Source: Holacanthus passer
Taxonomy: Eukaryota; Chordata; Actinopteri; Pomacanthidae
Assembly (NCBI GenBank): GCA_025331565.1
Contig: JAFREQ010000015.1
Span: forward strand, 4,092,001-4,156,000
Length of the DNA stretch: 64,000 nt
Reading direction: 5' to 3'
In this document: piece by piece, positions 38,248 through 51,420 of the stretch
Layout of the letters: the number at the start of each line of letters is the position of its first letter
Numbering within the stretch: position 1 is the stretch's first letter
Notes under the pieces: generated by a model
The model's input: the letters and a program-made list of their open reading frames with translations, nothing else
What the model was told of the DNA's origin: nothing
Databases searched by the model: none
Program-made: the position numbers and the translations under genes

Positions 38248-40606
38248 CTGAAAATGACGAGAGGGGACAGGGACATGGCATTTATGCAACCCAAAAGAGA
38301 ATATTCATCTGTCAGCAGTGAGGAAACAAAACTGACATAAGCAACGAGGCAAGAACAAACTGTGAGAGGAAAGAAGAACACACAGACATGCACAGGAGGG
38401 AGTGGGGAGGGAGTGGAAAGGTGGAGTCCAAACTGAAAACAGGTTGGAGGTAGAAGGATGGTTACGAGAGGTTTGTGAATAGCAGAAAATATAATGTAGG
38501 TAAAACACACAGGGTGGAGGACAGTTTTATAAATATTGTTTTCGGTCTCCACCAAGGTTGAATGTGACATCTCTTCCCTTGGCCACATGCACAAGACTCT
38601 CTCCTTGAGGACCACTCAAGAAAAAGCGAGTCCCTGAATGCAGAACAGAATTTAAACATTTTTTTTGTGGTGCACCACGATAAACTCGTTTCAGCACGAG
38701 AAGCAGACATTCAGCATTTGTGGTCGCTTTGTCTCGGAGAAACAGTGGACGTAATTCTTAGAAGACTGCTACACAGTGCCGCTTATCAGGCGTCCAAGCA
38801 TCCGTTGAACACCCCCCCTCCAAAAAACTGTTCATCCTAGTTTACAGGAAACCGCAAGCTCACTGCTGCAGAAAGTGTGACAGCTAAATGAAGGAGGTCA
38901 GTGTGACTTAAACATTGTTGTTGGCTCATTCAGTCACACTCATAAAAAAATACTGCCCAATTTAGTTAATCTCATATGTCAGTAATCGACCTACCTCAGT
39001 ACCACAAGACCTAGATATGGACTTATTATACATATATTAAAACCAGCTTTACATGCCGTCCTACATGCAGTGAATCATGTCCAGTCTACATGTCGCCTTG
39101 ACAGCAGACAAGATAACCCATTAGTCATCTGTGCGCTGTGCGTGTCTGTGTGTGAACAAACTCTGCTCATTACCTTGAGTCATGGGTCATGTAATGGACA
39201 GTAACCCAGCACCGTGTGATTGCTTTGAACCCCAGACACATTTTCATTTTAGCATAATCTACTCCTTTCGTTACAAACACACCCTGTCGTGCAGAATCTC
39301 TCAGGCGGTACATGCAGAAAATATGAATCAAACTCCATGAGAGGCATCTGTTTCATCCTGAGGTGAAAATAGAGGACTGTAAAAGCACAGGGAGGTGTCT
39401 GACCAGAGATGAGCTGAGATAAGACTGTAATACCTCTGCAAATCATGCATTTCAAAAGAGCACTTCATAATTATGATGAGGCAACAGAATGTAGCCACAA
39501 GGTTAAAACTACTACTGTGAATGCTCCAAAAGTTACCCGACAAACTGACAAGTAGCCAGATTGATCACACTTACTGATCAGACCTGGAAAACCTAAATGG
39601 ACACCTGTGGAATACGTTCAATAGCATTTACAGTATATGTAACCACACAGACATGCAACTCAAAACACAGATATTACAGATATTGCATTTCCAGATTTCC
39701 TGCAACAGAGGCTTGTCCAACATCATCCAGCCAAATGAGAATGACAAACCAGATCATTTCATAGCAAAAAAACAGTGGAACCAATCTGATTTAGCAGCGA
39801 AATTAACGCTTAACTGCGACAGGCAGCAGAAGTCCCACAGTACAGTGCTTTAACCTGATGCTATCACATCACTTCAGTCCTCCCCCTTACGTTACTCATT
39901 TCTTATGCACGGCTGCAAAAAAAAAAAAAAAAAAAAGCCTCGTCTTTCAGGACATGTCGAAGGTCACATCTCTACTTTCACTTGTTTATCCGTCGAGCTA
40001 CGTGACCGGTTTGAGGCGCACAAAGTTCAGAAGCTAGCAAAGATAAACATAACGGAACTTTGCAGTCCCATAATTCAACGCTACGGTTTCAGTGTCCCCC
40101 CCCAACAAACAGCGTGTTTAAACATTACCTGGTTTATTTTACCTTCAAACGAGTCCAGTTTGCGCCGAGGTTGTAGAAAGAAATTGTGAGCATAGCTACA
40201 GGATATATATAGATGTTAGGACAGAGGGGAAGTGAGTCCTGAACAGAAGACGACAGCGTACGGAGCTGCTAACCGTTACCGTTAGCTTCGTTTAGCCAGG
40301 CTATGCTAACAACGCTACGTTGGCAAAGGGGGGAAATTTGCCTTGATCCCGTCGGCAGGCCTGCTGCCACAACACATCACAAGGCTGAGGGAAATGTTGT
40401 TGCCAGCGGACATGAGCTGAAGCACCACAGCAAGCGCAATCAGAGAGTGAAACAGGGTGAATTATAACATCCAACCACATCTGAAGAGAGAACAATGCTG
40501 AGGTTAGAGAACACCGGTTCGCCAAGACGAACCACCACCATCACTGTCGAGCAAAACACGGCGCAGCAGCCTTTTTCAAACACATCTGGACACATGCAGA
40601 CGTTAC
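38248..40606 (-). other. probable 5' intron of st3gal3
   Basis: Lies between the acceptor at 38249-38248 and the CpG-rich block that probably holds the first exon. The donor is not certain: a GTAACG at 40606-40601 is my preferred site, with GTAATG at 40128-40123 as an alternative. A poly-A run sits near 39917-39937. Confidence 0.5.
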
Positions 40607-40960
40607 CTTTTCTTTCCCTCTTTGAATCAGAAACAACAGCCTTAGTTTAAAGGACTGATCGGTCGATAAAACCACCGTGGTCGCCCTCCTCTCCGAGCCA
40701 TCCTGTTGGGGTCGGTGGGGGGGGAAGAGCAGCCCGAGCTCCGGAGCCACAAGACGAGCGTGGACTGCGTGTTTCCACCGAGCAGCGCTACTTCACATCC
40801 ACACTGTTGCGATGAAACAGCATTAACATTATCACCATCACCATCAGCAGCAGTTTACTGGTCTACAGTCACATGAGAGATGTCTGGATCAGGATGACCC
40901 CTCCTGTTTTGACGGAGCTGGGGGAAAAAAAGAAAGCACCGTTTCATCTGCGTCTTCACG
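40607..40960 (-). promoter_or_regulatory. candidate st3gal3 promoter and non-coding first exon
   Basis: CpG-dense, GC-rich compared with its surroundings, about 2.4 kb upstream of the exon carrying the ATG, and just upstream of a GTAACG donor candidate. Reading the minus strand from about 40760 gives GC-rich leader sequence with an AUG at 40701-40699, which opens a 19-codon upstream frame ending in TAA. No clear TATA box. The start site cannot be fixed from sequence alone. Confidence 0.35.
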
Positions 40961-41479
40961 TGCTTCTTCCTCTTAGCTGGCGGCACCGAAGCTGTGTTGG
41001 CTTCTGATCACCAGAAACCTTCCGGCTCTCCCAGCAGCAGCCACAACAGATGCAGTAATGTACAGAGCTGGTTGAACTGGCTGCCCCTCGCCGTGATGGT
41101 ATGTGCTCGCTCAGCAGTATTTTTTGATGGACTGTACAGGTGTGATGCTGTTATCCTACAGTCATGCTTGAATGTGCTGGGATCTAAAGATCTAACAGGT
41201 TATTATAAGTGAAAAAGTAATCTAACTCCTCGGTGTAACAGTCTAGTCAAGATTGAAGCCTTTTATATGCTGTTTTTTTATTTAGAAGTTTTTGTCCTTC
41301 CTGTCTTGTTTCCATGGTCCACATCCAACAAACCTTCTATAGACCATCAGTCTTCCACCAGCCACCAGTGTCTCCTTGCACTGGTTTGCACTGCTTTTCC
41401 TCAAATGTTTAGCTCTAATTATCCCTCAGAGGACTGCAAATAATCATTACTTACACATGTGAAAGCCCCTTTGCTCCAC

Positions 41480-41499
41480 GATGATGATGATGATGATGG
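41480..41499. repeat. (GAT)n short tandem repeat
   Basis: Six GAT/ATG triplets in a row. Confidence 0.8.
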
Positions 41500-42020
41500 T
41501 AATGCTCCTACCCACAAGCCAGAAGTGCTCACTGAGCTGTTTGTCGCAAGCTGGTTTGTGTATAGTATTTGGGTTTTGTATCCAAGGAGGTGGTTTCTGC
41601 AGTCATCATGAAGTCAGAGAAGCCAGGTGATTAACAGGAATCACTGCTGAATACTGGCTGCAGTGTCATGACAAAAAACAACAACAACCAAAAAACCCAT
41701 ATAACTACACAGGAATTTATGAAACAAGAGAAGAACTAAGGTGATGAAGAAAATTTGAATAAAGTTTCCAGTTTAAACAATGAGACATTCCTCCCATTCA
41801 CTTCAATTGTAAATGAGGAAAAGTTGGACATTTTGTTGGTATGACAGGTATAAAATATATATATATGTAATGTAAATAATGTATTAAATATGACTGGTTT
41901 AAAATCATGTTGGAAAAGCGCCACTGAGGGCTCATCATTCAGACTAGAAAAGGTCACAGTGGCGTGTCCAGACTTTTTTCAGTGGCCCAAGTCGAGGACT
42001 GACATATGCAGGGGTGGCAT

Positions 42021-42064
42021 GACACACACGCACACAGACACACACACACAGACAGACACACACA
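42021..42064. repeat. (CA)n/(GACA)n microsatellite
   Basis: Imperfect CA array with GACA and CGCA interruptions. Confidence 0.85.
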
Positions 42065-43792
42065 TCAGAATAGCATTAACTTACCATTTCTCATATGTAG
42101 TTTAATTACTAATACTACAGTTTCTTAGAATAGTGTTTAAATTTTCATTTGGAACATAAACCATCCCACCAGTCACGATACAAATATAATATAAAGCTTC
42201 GATACTTCATTCTTTCATTTAAAAGAAACTGCACTTCCAACTATTGACAAAGGAAGTCAATGCACATTCAAAAATAGTCATCAAAGAGTTGGCTCGAACT
42301 AAGGTCCCACCTCTAACTGGGGAGATATCCAATCATACTGTAGGATAATTTGATCCTTTTTAAGATTTCAAGGTTGGCCAGTGCCAAGCCAGGCCAGGCC
42401 CTGCAGGCATGCAACTATATCCACAGGTACATGGAAAGCAAAAAACACTTTCAAGTAATAGCACAATATTTGTTTTCTTTGAAATAGTTCAGATTTTCAG
42501 ACACTTATAACCAATATAACCAATATTATTTTGGGATAAAACATAAACACCTTAAATATCGTTGTTTCTCATCTCCAATTTTCTGTTATTAATGACACAT
42601 GCGGGTAGTACTCTGCAATTAATCACTGCACAGGAAATACCAGTCGTCAGCTCGTGTTCCTGTGAACACATGTAAAATAGAAAATAGACTCACGTTGAGT
42701 TGTTTAAAGCAGTTCTCACTATTAGCTGTCAATCTCAGTGCAAAGCGTAAGCTCTGAAAAGAGCAGTGTGAAGAGGTGGTGTGAGATTGACACGCTGATG
42801 TTCCCGTACATGTGAGCAGACTATGTTTATCAAACCACTAAGAATAGAAGTACTGATATAAATAATTGAATGACTTATCCTCTGCTAAGTTGCTTACTAA
42901 ACACTGGCTCTGCAGGCCTTGTATCTGGCTCTCACAGCAGACTGTTGTGTGGCAGCAGATCCGTGGTCCTGTTCTTTACACCTGCTCATGTTACTCTACT
43001 AATTCAGTTTCCCCCTCAGATCGTGCGTCTTATTTGTGCCCTGACATTTTACAAGGCCACGCATCCTACATAAGCAGTTGTTGGGCTGAGAGCCAAGGGA
43101 GGAGAGGGTTGGGTTGGGGGGTGGTGGTGGGCAGTCTTCTGTTTCTTGTGCCCTGCAAAGAGTGTGGCAGAGTAGCGTACCGATCTATTAATATTAAATC
43201 AAGCAGGAAATACAATCTGCTCCCCCACTGCTTTCCATCTGGGGTCAGGAGATTAGCAGGAGCCAGGAGAATAAAGTACATACACCAGCAAACACTGAGA
43301 TACACACACACATACACACCTATACACAAACACAAGCCTATTGAAGTGCCCCAGGATCACAGGCCTTTTTCAAAGCTGGCGTGGGACTCCTGGTGAGTTG
43401 GCAGCACTTCGCGGCCTTTGGCACACGGATCATTCGTTTATATCATACAAGAGGGAATGATCGATGGTAACAGAAAACAATGCATGGAGCTGACATTTTT
43501 CCATTCTCTAACCGTGTCTGGGAAGAGCGCTGTTATTTGTTTTTCTGCCAGTAAGGAGCTGTGTTCCTAAAGAGGAAAGCACCGTTTGTTTCATACGTCA
43601 ACAGATTGTAATGCTGTTGCTTCGCTGTACATCCTAAGACGAGTTGCTAGGATGAAGCCACATCCGAATTAATTTGATCTGTCGGGGTTTGAAATGTGAC
43701 TCAGACATTTTACAACTGTGGTTTTCCTGCTTTTCCTCCATCACGCCCCATTCCTCTAATGCTCTAATTAGTTTCTCACTGGCAAGGGTATA

Positions 43793-44273
43793 CAACAAGG
43801 ATTCTAAAAGAGTTGGGATGCTGTGCAAAACTTTAAAAACAAAGCAGAACGCAACCATTTGCAAACAAACTATGTTTGCTGACAATGGTTTTACAAGGTG
43901 CTACTGAGCCCATGTAGTAATCTCCTCTATACAATCATGTGTTTGACAAAGTGTTGAACCTCTCTCCATCCTTGCTTGCGAGTCGTTCCAGGATGAACCT
44001 TTCATACCCAATCATGATACTATCACCTGTTACCAATGAACCTGTTTAACCTGTGGAATGATCCAAACATATGTTTTTGGATCAGTCCGCAACTTTCACA
44101 GTCTTTTGTTGCTCCTGTCCCAACTTGTTTGAAACGTGTTGCTGCCATCAAATGCAGAATCAGCAGTTATTTCTAAAAATCAATGAGGTTAATGAGGTCA
44201 AACATTAAATATATTGTCTTTGTACTGTTTCAATTGAGTATATGTCTGTTTTACTTTTTTGGAATCAAGGTTG
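43793..44273 (-). mobile_element. Tc1/mariner-like deletion derivative, inverted relative to the intronic copies
   Basis: 481 bp, TA at 43791-43792 and 44274-44275. Left end CAACAAGGATTC and right end GGAATCAAGGTTG are inverted copies of each other. The interior is the reverse complement of the elements at 14791 and 17007 (GCTCCTGTCCCAACTTGTTT, CACCTGTTACCAATGAACC). About 43870-43930 resembles the antisense of a Tc1 transposase segment, so this looks like an internal deletion of a full element. An open frame of 172 codons that starts within its right end is not a gene. Confidence 0.8.
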
Positions 44274-45292
44274 TACATAACAGACCAGTCTTGAAAGACA
44301 TTGTCAGTGTCATTATAACAGAAATACTGTACACTGCTTCATCCAGTGTTGATTGTGGAATTGGCGTCAATGGCCCTTGTATTAATTGTGGCTTTTTGAG
44401 GGCAACATCTATCCTTCAGGCTATAGAAATACTGCATCATTTACAAGTGATGCTACTGGGAGATAACAGTTGTGCAGAAACTCGGTATCAAGAAAGAAGC
44501 TCACCAGTAAACCGTAAACCGCTTGATAAAATCGGTGCCTTCTGTAACCCCCACCATCCACAGCGGCTGAACCCCTCTTTAAAGGAACTTAATCTGGATT
44601 CTTGTCTTTCAGCAGAGTTGCAAGCTGCAGGCTCATATAACTTAACATGCAACCAGATTCTGGTGAACCAAGCCATTCACAGTACAGTACGTCCTAAATA
44701 GCGTCTGGGATGTACTCACTCCTCAACAGAATAAATAACTATTCTTTAAACAGAGGTTTCCATCGCACCATCTCTCTGAGGGATATTCCGACATGAGTAG
44801 AGCCAGACTTTACTGTGGCAAAATGAATAATTAATCGCTGTATCATCTGAATCATAGATGATGGCTTTTGCTCCAGCGGGGCAGGCAGCAGGAAATAAAC
44901 AAGTGCTAAAAGGATACAAGGAGATCCTATACTTACAGGGGGGGACTAGAGCGTCTGACTGCATCTTTCACTTCCCATTTATTTTAGTCATTCGCTGTCG
45001 TAGGCGCCAACTTGACTACAGCCGGTTCTTTAGAAGAAGCAAAGCCCAGGAAGAGAATTGTCATTCTTTCTCAATCAGAAGGAACTAATTTCCTTTTAAT
45101 GTTGCAATATTTTAGGCCAAGACCTCTCAGAGAAAAAAAGAAACAAAAAGACATTTGTTTCACTTTTCTCCACTGAACATCTGACACAGCCACTCATGAT
45201 GTACTCAGTGGTCATCAGGTCTTGGACTGAACCTCACTACACATTAAACTCATTTAGACACAGAAATGAATGTTACACTGTTGCTGTCCAGT

Positions 45293-45542
45293 GTTTTGGG
45301 AAATATGCTTTTTTGCTTTGTTTCGGTATGTAGTATCATGTAGTATATACCTCCCCTGTGTAACCACTACCTAACATTTTTCACTTTTTGTGTGGACTAA
45401 TAATCAAATAAGATATAACGTGTTAATTAGTGAGAATTAGAGGTGCTAGTGTGCAGATTTGGTTGTTTCCCCCTGCTTACAGTATTGATGATAAGCTGAG
45501 CTAAAAGGCTCATGGCTCTACATTTGCATACAGACACATGAG
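45293..45542 (-). mobile_element. teleost interspersed repeat, copy A
   Basis: On the minus strand it runs CTCATGTGTCTGTATGC, then GCACCTCTAATTCTCACTAA, TTAACACGTTATATCTT and ends near TTTCCCAAAAC. I recognise this as a widespread fish repeat with a CACTAATTAACACGTTATATC core. Formal family name not known to me. Old copy, non-coding. Confidence 0.6.
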
Positions 45543-46114
45543 TAATAACAGGAAGACACAATGGAATGAAGAGAAATGTTGCAATAAGGCACAATAAGAG
45601 AAGTTGGTACAGAAAAAAGAGGGGAAAAGGAAGGAATCTCTGGCATCCCTTCTTGCAACATTATTTTATTGGTATTCACTGAGTCAGCAGTAACTGAGAC
45701 CCATGGCATGGACTCATAATACACATCTTCTGAAATGACCAAAAACACCTTTGAATTGCAGTCAAAGAGACGAATTTGTGATGTCATGTGCAAAGCGGTT
45801 ATTACCTTTCCAGGCAAGAGTTTGGACACTTCGAAAGACAAAACTCTGGCTAATACCTCACTCAAATTCTTTCCTCTTTATCTTCCTCCGTTTATTTGTT
45901 AACTCCCATTAAACCTACATCCTGTCTCTCTGATGCATGACTGCATTAAACACATAATGCGTCCATTCAGGTCTCCAATTAAGAGTAAACACAAGAAAGC
46001 AAAGGTTGTGGTTATTCAGTAACAAATCAACAGATTAAGTCAATTTAGGAACTGCTGTATTGAGCCTTCATTTAGATGTGTGTGCTGTTTTTAGGTAAAA
46101 TTTAAAAAGCAATA

Positions 46115-46409
46115 TTTTGATATTTTGGGAAATTGACTTTCTCGCTTTCTTGCCAAGGGTTAACAAAGATGAGAAGATTAATACCACTCTTATGTCTGTG
46201 CATTAAATGTAAAGCTACAGGGGAAAACCTGGCCTGGCTCTGTTCAAAGTTTTAAAAAATCTGCGTACTAGCTCCTGTGATACCAGTGTAATAATTTATA
46301 AGTAATCATTTTTTGGTGAGAGATGTGAAAGTGGTATTGGTCCTAACATCTCATTTTTGGCGAGAACCAAATAGATGTATCTCCCACCATGCCGAACTGT
46401 TCCTTTAAT
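46115..46409 (+). mobile_element. teleost interspersed repeat, copy B
   Basis: Plus strand starts TTTTGGGAAATTGACTTTCT, then CGCTTTCTTGCC, GATGAGAAGATTAATACCAC, CTTATGTCTGTGCATTAAAT and ends near GAACTGTTCCTTTAA. Same family as the copy at 45293, opposite orientation, with a different part of the middle preserved. Confidence 0.6.
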
Positions 46410-46979
46410 GATAACACAGTAGTTAATTTACATCCAAAGTTAAGCATTAATCGTTCAAATTCCATGCATTGCACCCTTTTGCTCAAACTCCTGCAAAAAA
46501 GGAATGTATGTTAAGCTTCAGCAAATAAAAGTATGTGATTATGAGCAAACTGTAAAATATTTTCAAATTGTAAAATATTACATTTCTGGATAAAAAGTAG
46601 ACTCCACGTGGCTTTCCTCTGAACTCTACTGCTTCCACAGTCACTTTTCACCTTCCTGGAAAGCACCACAGAGCTTATTTTAAGCTCCACTTGTCCAAGG
46701 TCATGGATTCATCATTGGCTCACCAATAATTCCTGTTTTTGTTTCAAGCCTTTATCTGGCAGATACTGTATCTTAGGGGACAGATTATATGGAAAAAACA
46801 TTCCCACGCGAAAAGAGAAACAAACATTACGTCTCACTGCTGGAAATCATTTTTAAAAAAAGCATAGCCTATATATAAAAAGCCTACGGATGGTGACAGC
46901 ATCTGGTCAGCTGAGAGGCTTTTAGGTTCCTTCCTTAAATAAAATATAAATATATTATAAATATTTATTTTATCGATAA

Positions 46980-47045
46980 TATATATAGATAAAACAAGAT
47001 CAAATATTCCTTTATTCGTCCCTCAGTGGGGAAATTCACTTAAAT
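46980..47045 (-). mobile_element. retroposon 3' tail fragment
   Basis: On the minus strand reads AATTTCCCCACTGAGGGAC then GAATAAAGGAATATTTGATC, the typical 3' tail of fish LINE/SINE retroposons. A second copy in the other orientation lies at 62643. Confidence 0.55.
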
Positions 47046-48922
47046 ATGAAGTTGGGTAGGACATTGTGGTTGTGTGAGAAAAAAAATACAATAATCATTT
47101 AGACTAGTGAAATATGTGCATTATGACCTTAAAATTCCCACAAAGGTAGAAACAGACATTACCTTTTCAGCTGTGGCTGTCAGGTCCTTAATCCAGAGTA
47201 TTAGTATCAAACAGACAGGTACGGCTGAATGGCAGAACAAATGATGAATTGCTCACATAGAGCTGTATTTCAAAGAGTGAGCAAACAGAAGACACTTTAT
47301 GATTTAGCTACTGTTCTTTCAACAACTCTGTGCAAACATTAGTTAACCATTAACAAGGACGACAGACAAATGTTGTTACAGATAGTCCTAATTAAACACA
47401 AGTGGCACGGTACAGTTTTGCATGATGTTTGTTAACCATTGACAACACGAGGAGGAAAATTTATTCGGGCTGTTACACTTTAAAAGTATGGTTAACTATT
47501 CGGACTCATCAGAAACAGTTATCATTTCAGAGCATGTCTGGGGATCAGATGTAGCAGAAAGCAAAGAGAAAGAAGGAGATATTTGAGGTTAGCAATCATA
47601 CTGCACGCTTGTTTGAATCAGCTTATATTGTGAAAGGTATTTTGTGGGATTTGGATGTACTATGTTCAATTACTGGCATATTTTTCCAAAAAAAGAAGAC
47701 TTGAAAATTTAGCATATGAGTCTCTAATTCCAGTCCATACGATGCTCTACATGAGTCCTGAGTGTTGTGTTACCACATCTATCCATTACTTATAAGATTA
47801 AAAGCTTATTTTTATCTCAGACTTTGTAGTATACTTGTATTGACATACTTTATATTTATACACGAATTGCAATTGTTTGAAGCCGTAATCTGAGCTGCTG
47901 AATGTGAAATTTTCAAAAAGCCTGTTCCAAACATTTATTTTCGCCAGCTATATTACTCATTCTAAAACTATAACTGAGCGTGAGGCGTAAAAGTAATATG
48001 TTTTTGTAAGAAAAAATAGCACATGTGATAAATATTTTACATCTCAGCCACAACTCAACAACTCTCAAAGCCAGATGCATAGAGCACATGTTCTATGCAC
48101 AAGATCTGGGTGACATTTCAACCATAGTGGGTTTCTACATCAATCTAGCTCCCGGAATGAATACACCCAGTAACAGCCTCTCCTTCTCAAACCACAAGAT
48201 CTTAAAAATTTGTCAATTTTGGCCTTTCAGTCGCAGTATGAACTGAATCACATGGTATATTTCCAGCCACGCTACACCAGAGCTGGTTGCTCTGAAAGGG
48301 GGAAAAACTGTGCGCTCGCAGACACAAGATTGCTCAGACGATTATGGGCTCTATCCATCATGTGATAAAGTAGAGCCTTGGGGAAACCTACAGGGTTAGA
48401 TTGCTGCTGTCTGCTGCTTAATGAGGTGGCAACAACAGGAAGTTCCATTAGATTGAAACAGAAACAGTGCTCTACATTATCTGAACAGGAGCCCAGTATG
48501 CATAGTTTGTATAGAAAATGGGGAATAAAGACACAGAGTTTATGTTTGGTTAGTGACACAACACAGTTTTTCCCAACAGACAGGATGCATGATCATTTAT
48601 TCTTTTTAATTTAACATCAGCATCAAATGCAATGAGGAACGTAGGGCAAGGAAAACATCTGCTGCAATTATAGGCAAAATAATAAGATGAATTTATATAA
48701 CAGAAGCAGAATATACTTGAATTTGAGATTTTGAAATATGTACTATGAAACAGCAAATGTTACCATAAATAGTGACATCAAAAAGAGCTTATGGGCCAGT
48801 ATGGGAAACAGCTACTCTATAAAACTAGTCATCACTCAGTCTGCTCTCAATGCTTTCATCTGTTTATCATCACACGCTTTTGCATTATGACTCAGTTAGA
48901 CTCTCTGTCTCTGTTACTCAAA

Positions 48923-48945
48923 TACACATACACACACACACACAC
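48923..48945. repeat. (CA)n microsatellite
   Basis: About 11 CA units, one interruption. Confidence 0.85.
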
Positions 48946-51319
48946 TATATTCCACATCATTGTGTACATGCAAATAACATGCATTGCTACCTCTCTTTAG
49001 GGCTGCTTTGCAAGACTGCAGCAGCAATCATTAGAAATACTACAAAGCTTTGTGTGTGTGTGTGAAGTGGAAAAGCATCAGGCAAGTTGTGACACGTACT
49101 TTGCATGTACTGTGCAAAAAAAAGGGAAGTGTTCCACCTCAATGGTCCGGTTAGGGCCATCAGCCACCAGCCATTCCTAATCCCACATGATCTGATTTCA
49201 TGCATTCTACCCGATTTGTCATTTCAGTACGAATTCAGTTTGACATATACTGGCCTCCTTAGTTCTGTCGCTGTCATTGAAAACCCTGTGCACGGTATTG
49301 TGCTTGGAAAATGAATAATTAATAAATTATCTTGGAGTCTGACTCACTTAAATCCGCATAGAGGCTTTATTGCTTTAGTTTGTTTGTTTCTGTGGAAAAT
49401 GAAAAACTTTAGAAGCTTTTCTGAAAGTTTTCAATTATGCAAGACTGCAATGAATGAGAGATTAAATTAGAGTGACCTTTTAATGTCACTTGTTTTGTTG
49501 ATTTGTGATCAGAACCACCCATTAATGCAGGCTTGATACAATTTGAGCCAGACAAAAAGCAAACATTCTCAGTCCACAGAGGCAGGAAGACATTGAGTCA
49601 TACATTTGCTCACTGAGGTCGACAGTAATACCTGTTTGCACTGACCTGCAGTTCACCTGTGTTCAGACTGTGGGCTCTGCTGCCATGACAGTGGTCTCAT
49701 AGCCTTGGATCAAGCTCAGCTGTCATCAGCATTAAACCGTGAAGTGTGAAACTTCACATACCCCTGTTAATGGACAAGTGGCTTATGTCTGACTTTCACC
49801 TTTGAGGATTAGAAAAGTCCACCATCTCTAACATGTTTATGATTAATGTCAGAGCAAGTAACTTTTACCAGCACAGAGAACAGGTCTCTGAAAGATGAAA
49901 TAATATCCACAATAAAGAGTATTCACCGGGTAAAGCAGAAAGTGAAAGTTATGGTAAAAAGAAAGTAAATAATACTTGAAATACTCGTAATGACACGTGT
50001 TTGTTGAAAGACCTTCAAGATCATTGCTTTGAAGGTAAAAAATACGACCAACAAACTCTTAAGTCTGTTATTTGCTATAATGCATGTCTCCTTTAAACTA
50101 GTTTCACTGAGGAAGGATAGTGTTTCCTGTTTTTGCAAGTAACACAACAGCGTTGCAGCATTAGCATGAAAACTCTCTCACTGTATTTTTGTGGTAAAAG
50201 GCCTTATCTTGTATCAGGTTGAGGAGGATCGGTGCAAAGACAGCATCTTCACCCAGAAGCTGCACGAGTTGGCATCTAGTCAGATGTGATGTCTCAGACA
50301 CAGACAGTAGTACAAATGTAATAAAACCAGAAGATATCGAGTACATTTGTGTTAAACTCACCTACGTTGCTCGGTATTTGTAAGTTCATTACACCAATAC
50401 CGCATACCACATGTGACAGCGTCTTCCTGTCTACTCGCATCTGGCATATTTCAGATAAATATCATACAGAGAAATAAGATGCATTAAACCACAGGGCTGC
50501 CAACAGTCCTCTGGTGAAAACCGTAAAAGGTTATCAGCTAAGTCAAAAATAAAACTACAAACCGTACATCAATAAATTATGTCGGTTAAATAGTAAAGAT
50601 GTGGTGTAAAACGAAAAAATTACAGCTTTCCTTTCACATTCAATCAGCTTGTAAAAGTAGAAACAATATTTTTCTCTTTATCTTCAGTGAGTTGATAAAG
50701 ATAATTAAAACGTATGCTTCTGTTTGTCTTTATCTAATTCATTTTATTTTTCAGCTCCTTGGTTTTTTTTTTTTTTTTTGGTCTTGCACATATTATTCAT
50801 TCACTTGTCTCGAACAAGATTCATTTGCCTTTCTTAAAGTTACTTTTCTTTGAGATTAACACAGCAGCTAATGTCTTATAGGGAATTTGACAGTATTATT
50901 CAGGTACATTGTCTGAATGTGGACCAGTATTTGACTTTTCTGTGAGCTTCACTGCCCAAAAAAAAAATCTGGCCTGCTGAAGTAAAATAGTGATAAAGCT
51001 GTATTAGTGGATCAGGAGTGATTCGGTGTGGAGAGAAAAACAAAGGATCAAACAATCTTAAAAAGGCTGGGGATCAGCGGCACGTGATGATGAATAAAGT
51101 TCATAAAGGAAGTCATGGCAGTTGACATGCTGACACATTAAAAAGATATGTCGCTGAGGAAATGTGAAACAGTGGGTGGAGGTGTTAGCTCTGACCAAAA
51201 CCTCTTGCAGCGGGCGACTTTCATGATCAACGTGCAGAGCATTCTTCCTTACAGAGAGGCTGCTTTCAATGATGAGCCAAATCTCTCTACTGATGGACGC
51301 AACTCATACGTCAACATTC

Positions 51320-51420
51320 TTATTTTAACCATGACCTTTTCCTAAACCTGACAAAGTTTTTTTTGTGCCTCAACCTAATCGAACTGCAACCATTTCATAA
51401 TGTTAACCACATTGTTAGAA
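51320..51420 (+). mobile_element. teleost interspersed repeat fragment
   Basis: Contains AACCATGACCTTTTCCTAAA followed by CCTGACAAAG, TTTGTGCCTCAACCTAA and ATGTTAACCACA, wording I recognise from a common fish repeat. Fragmentary; ends not defined. Confidence 0.45.

Noticed and set aside
42866..43396. 176-codon open frame on the plus strand
   Set aside because: Its C-terminal part is a translated CA repeat; no domain and no splice signals.
44183..44701. 172-codon open frame on the plus strand
   Set aside because: Starts inside the right end of the Tc1-like derivative and reads into flanking DNA; not a transposase.
50354..50450. TAG|GTGAGT donor on the minus strand as an extra 5' exon of st3gal3
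   Set aside because: A good donor alone is not enough; no convincing acceptor, CpG context or coding sequence.
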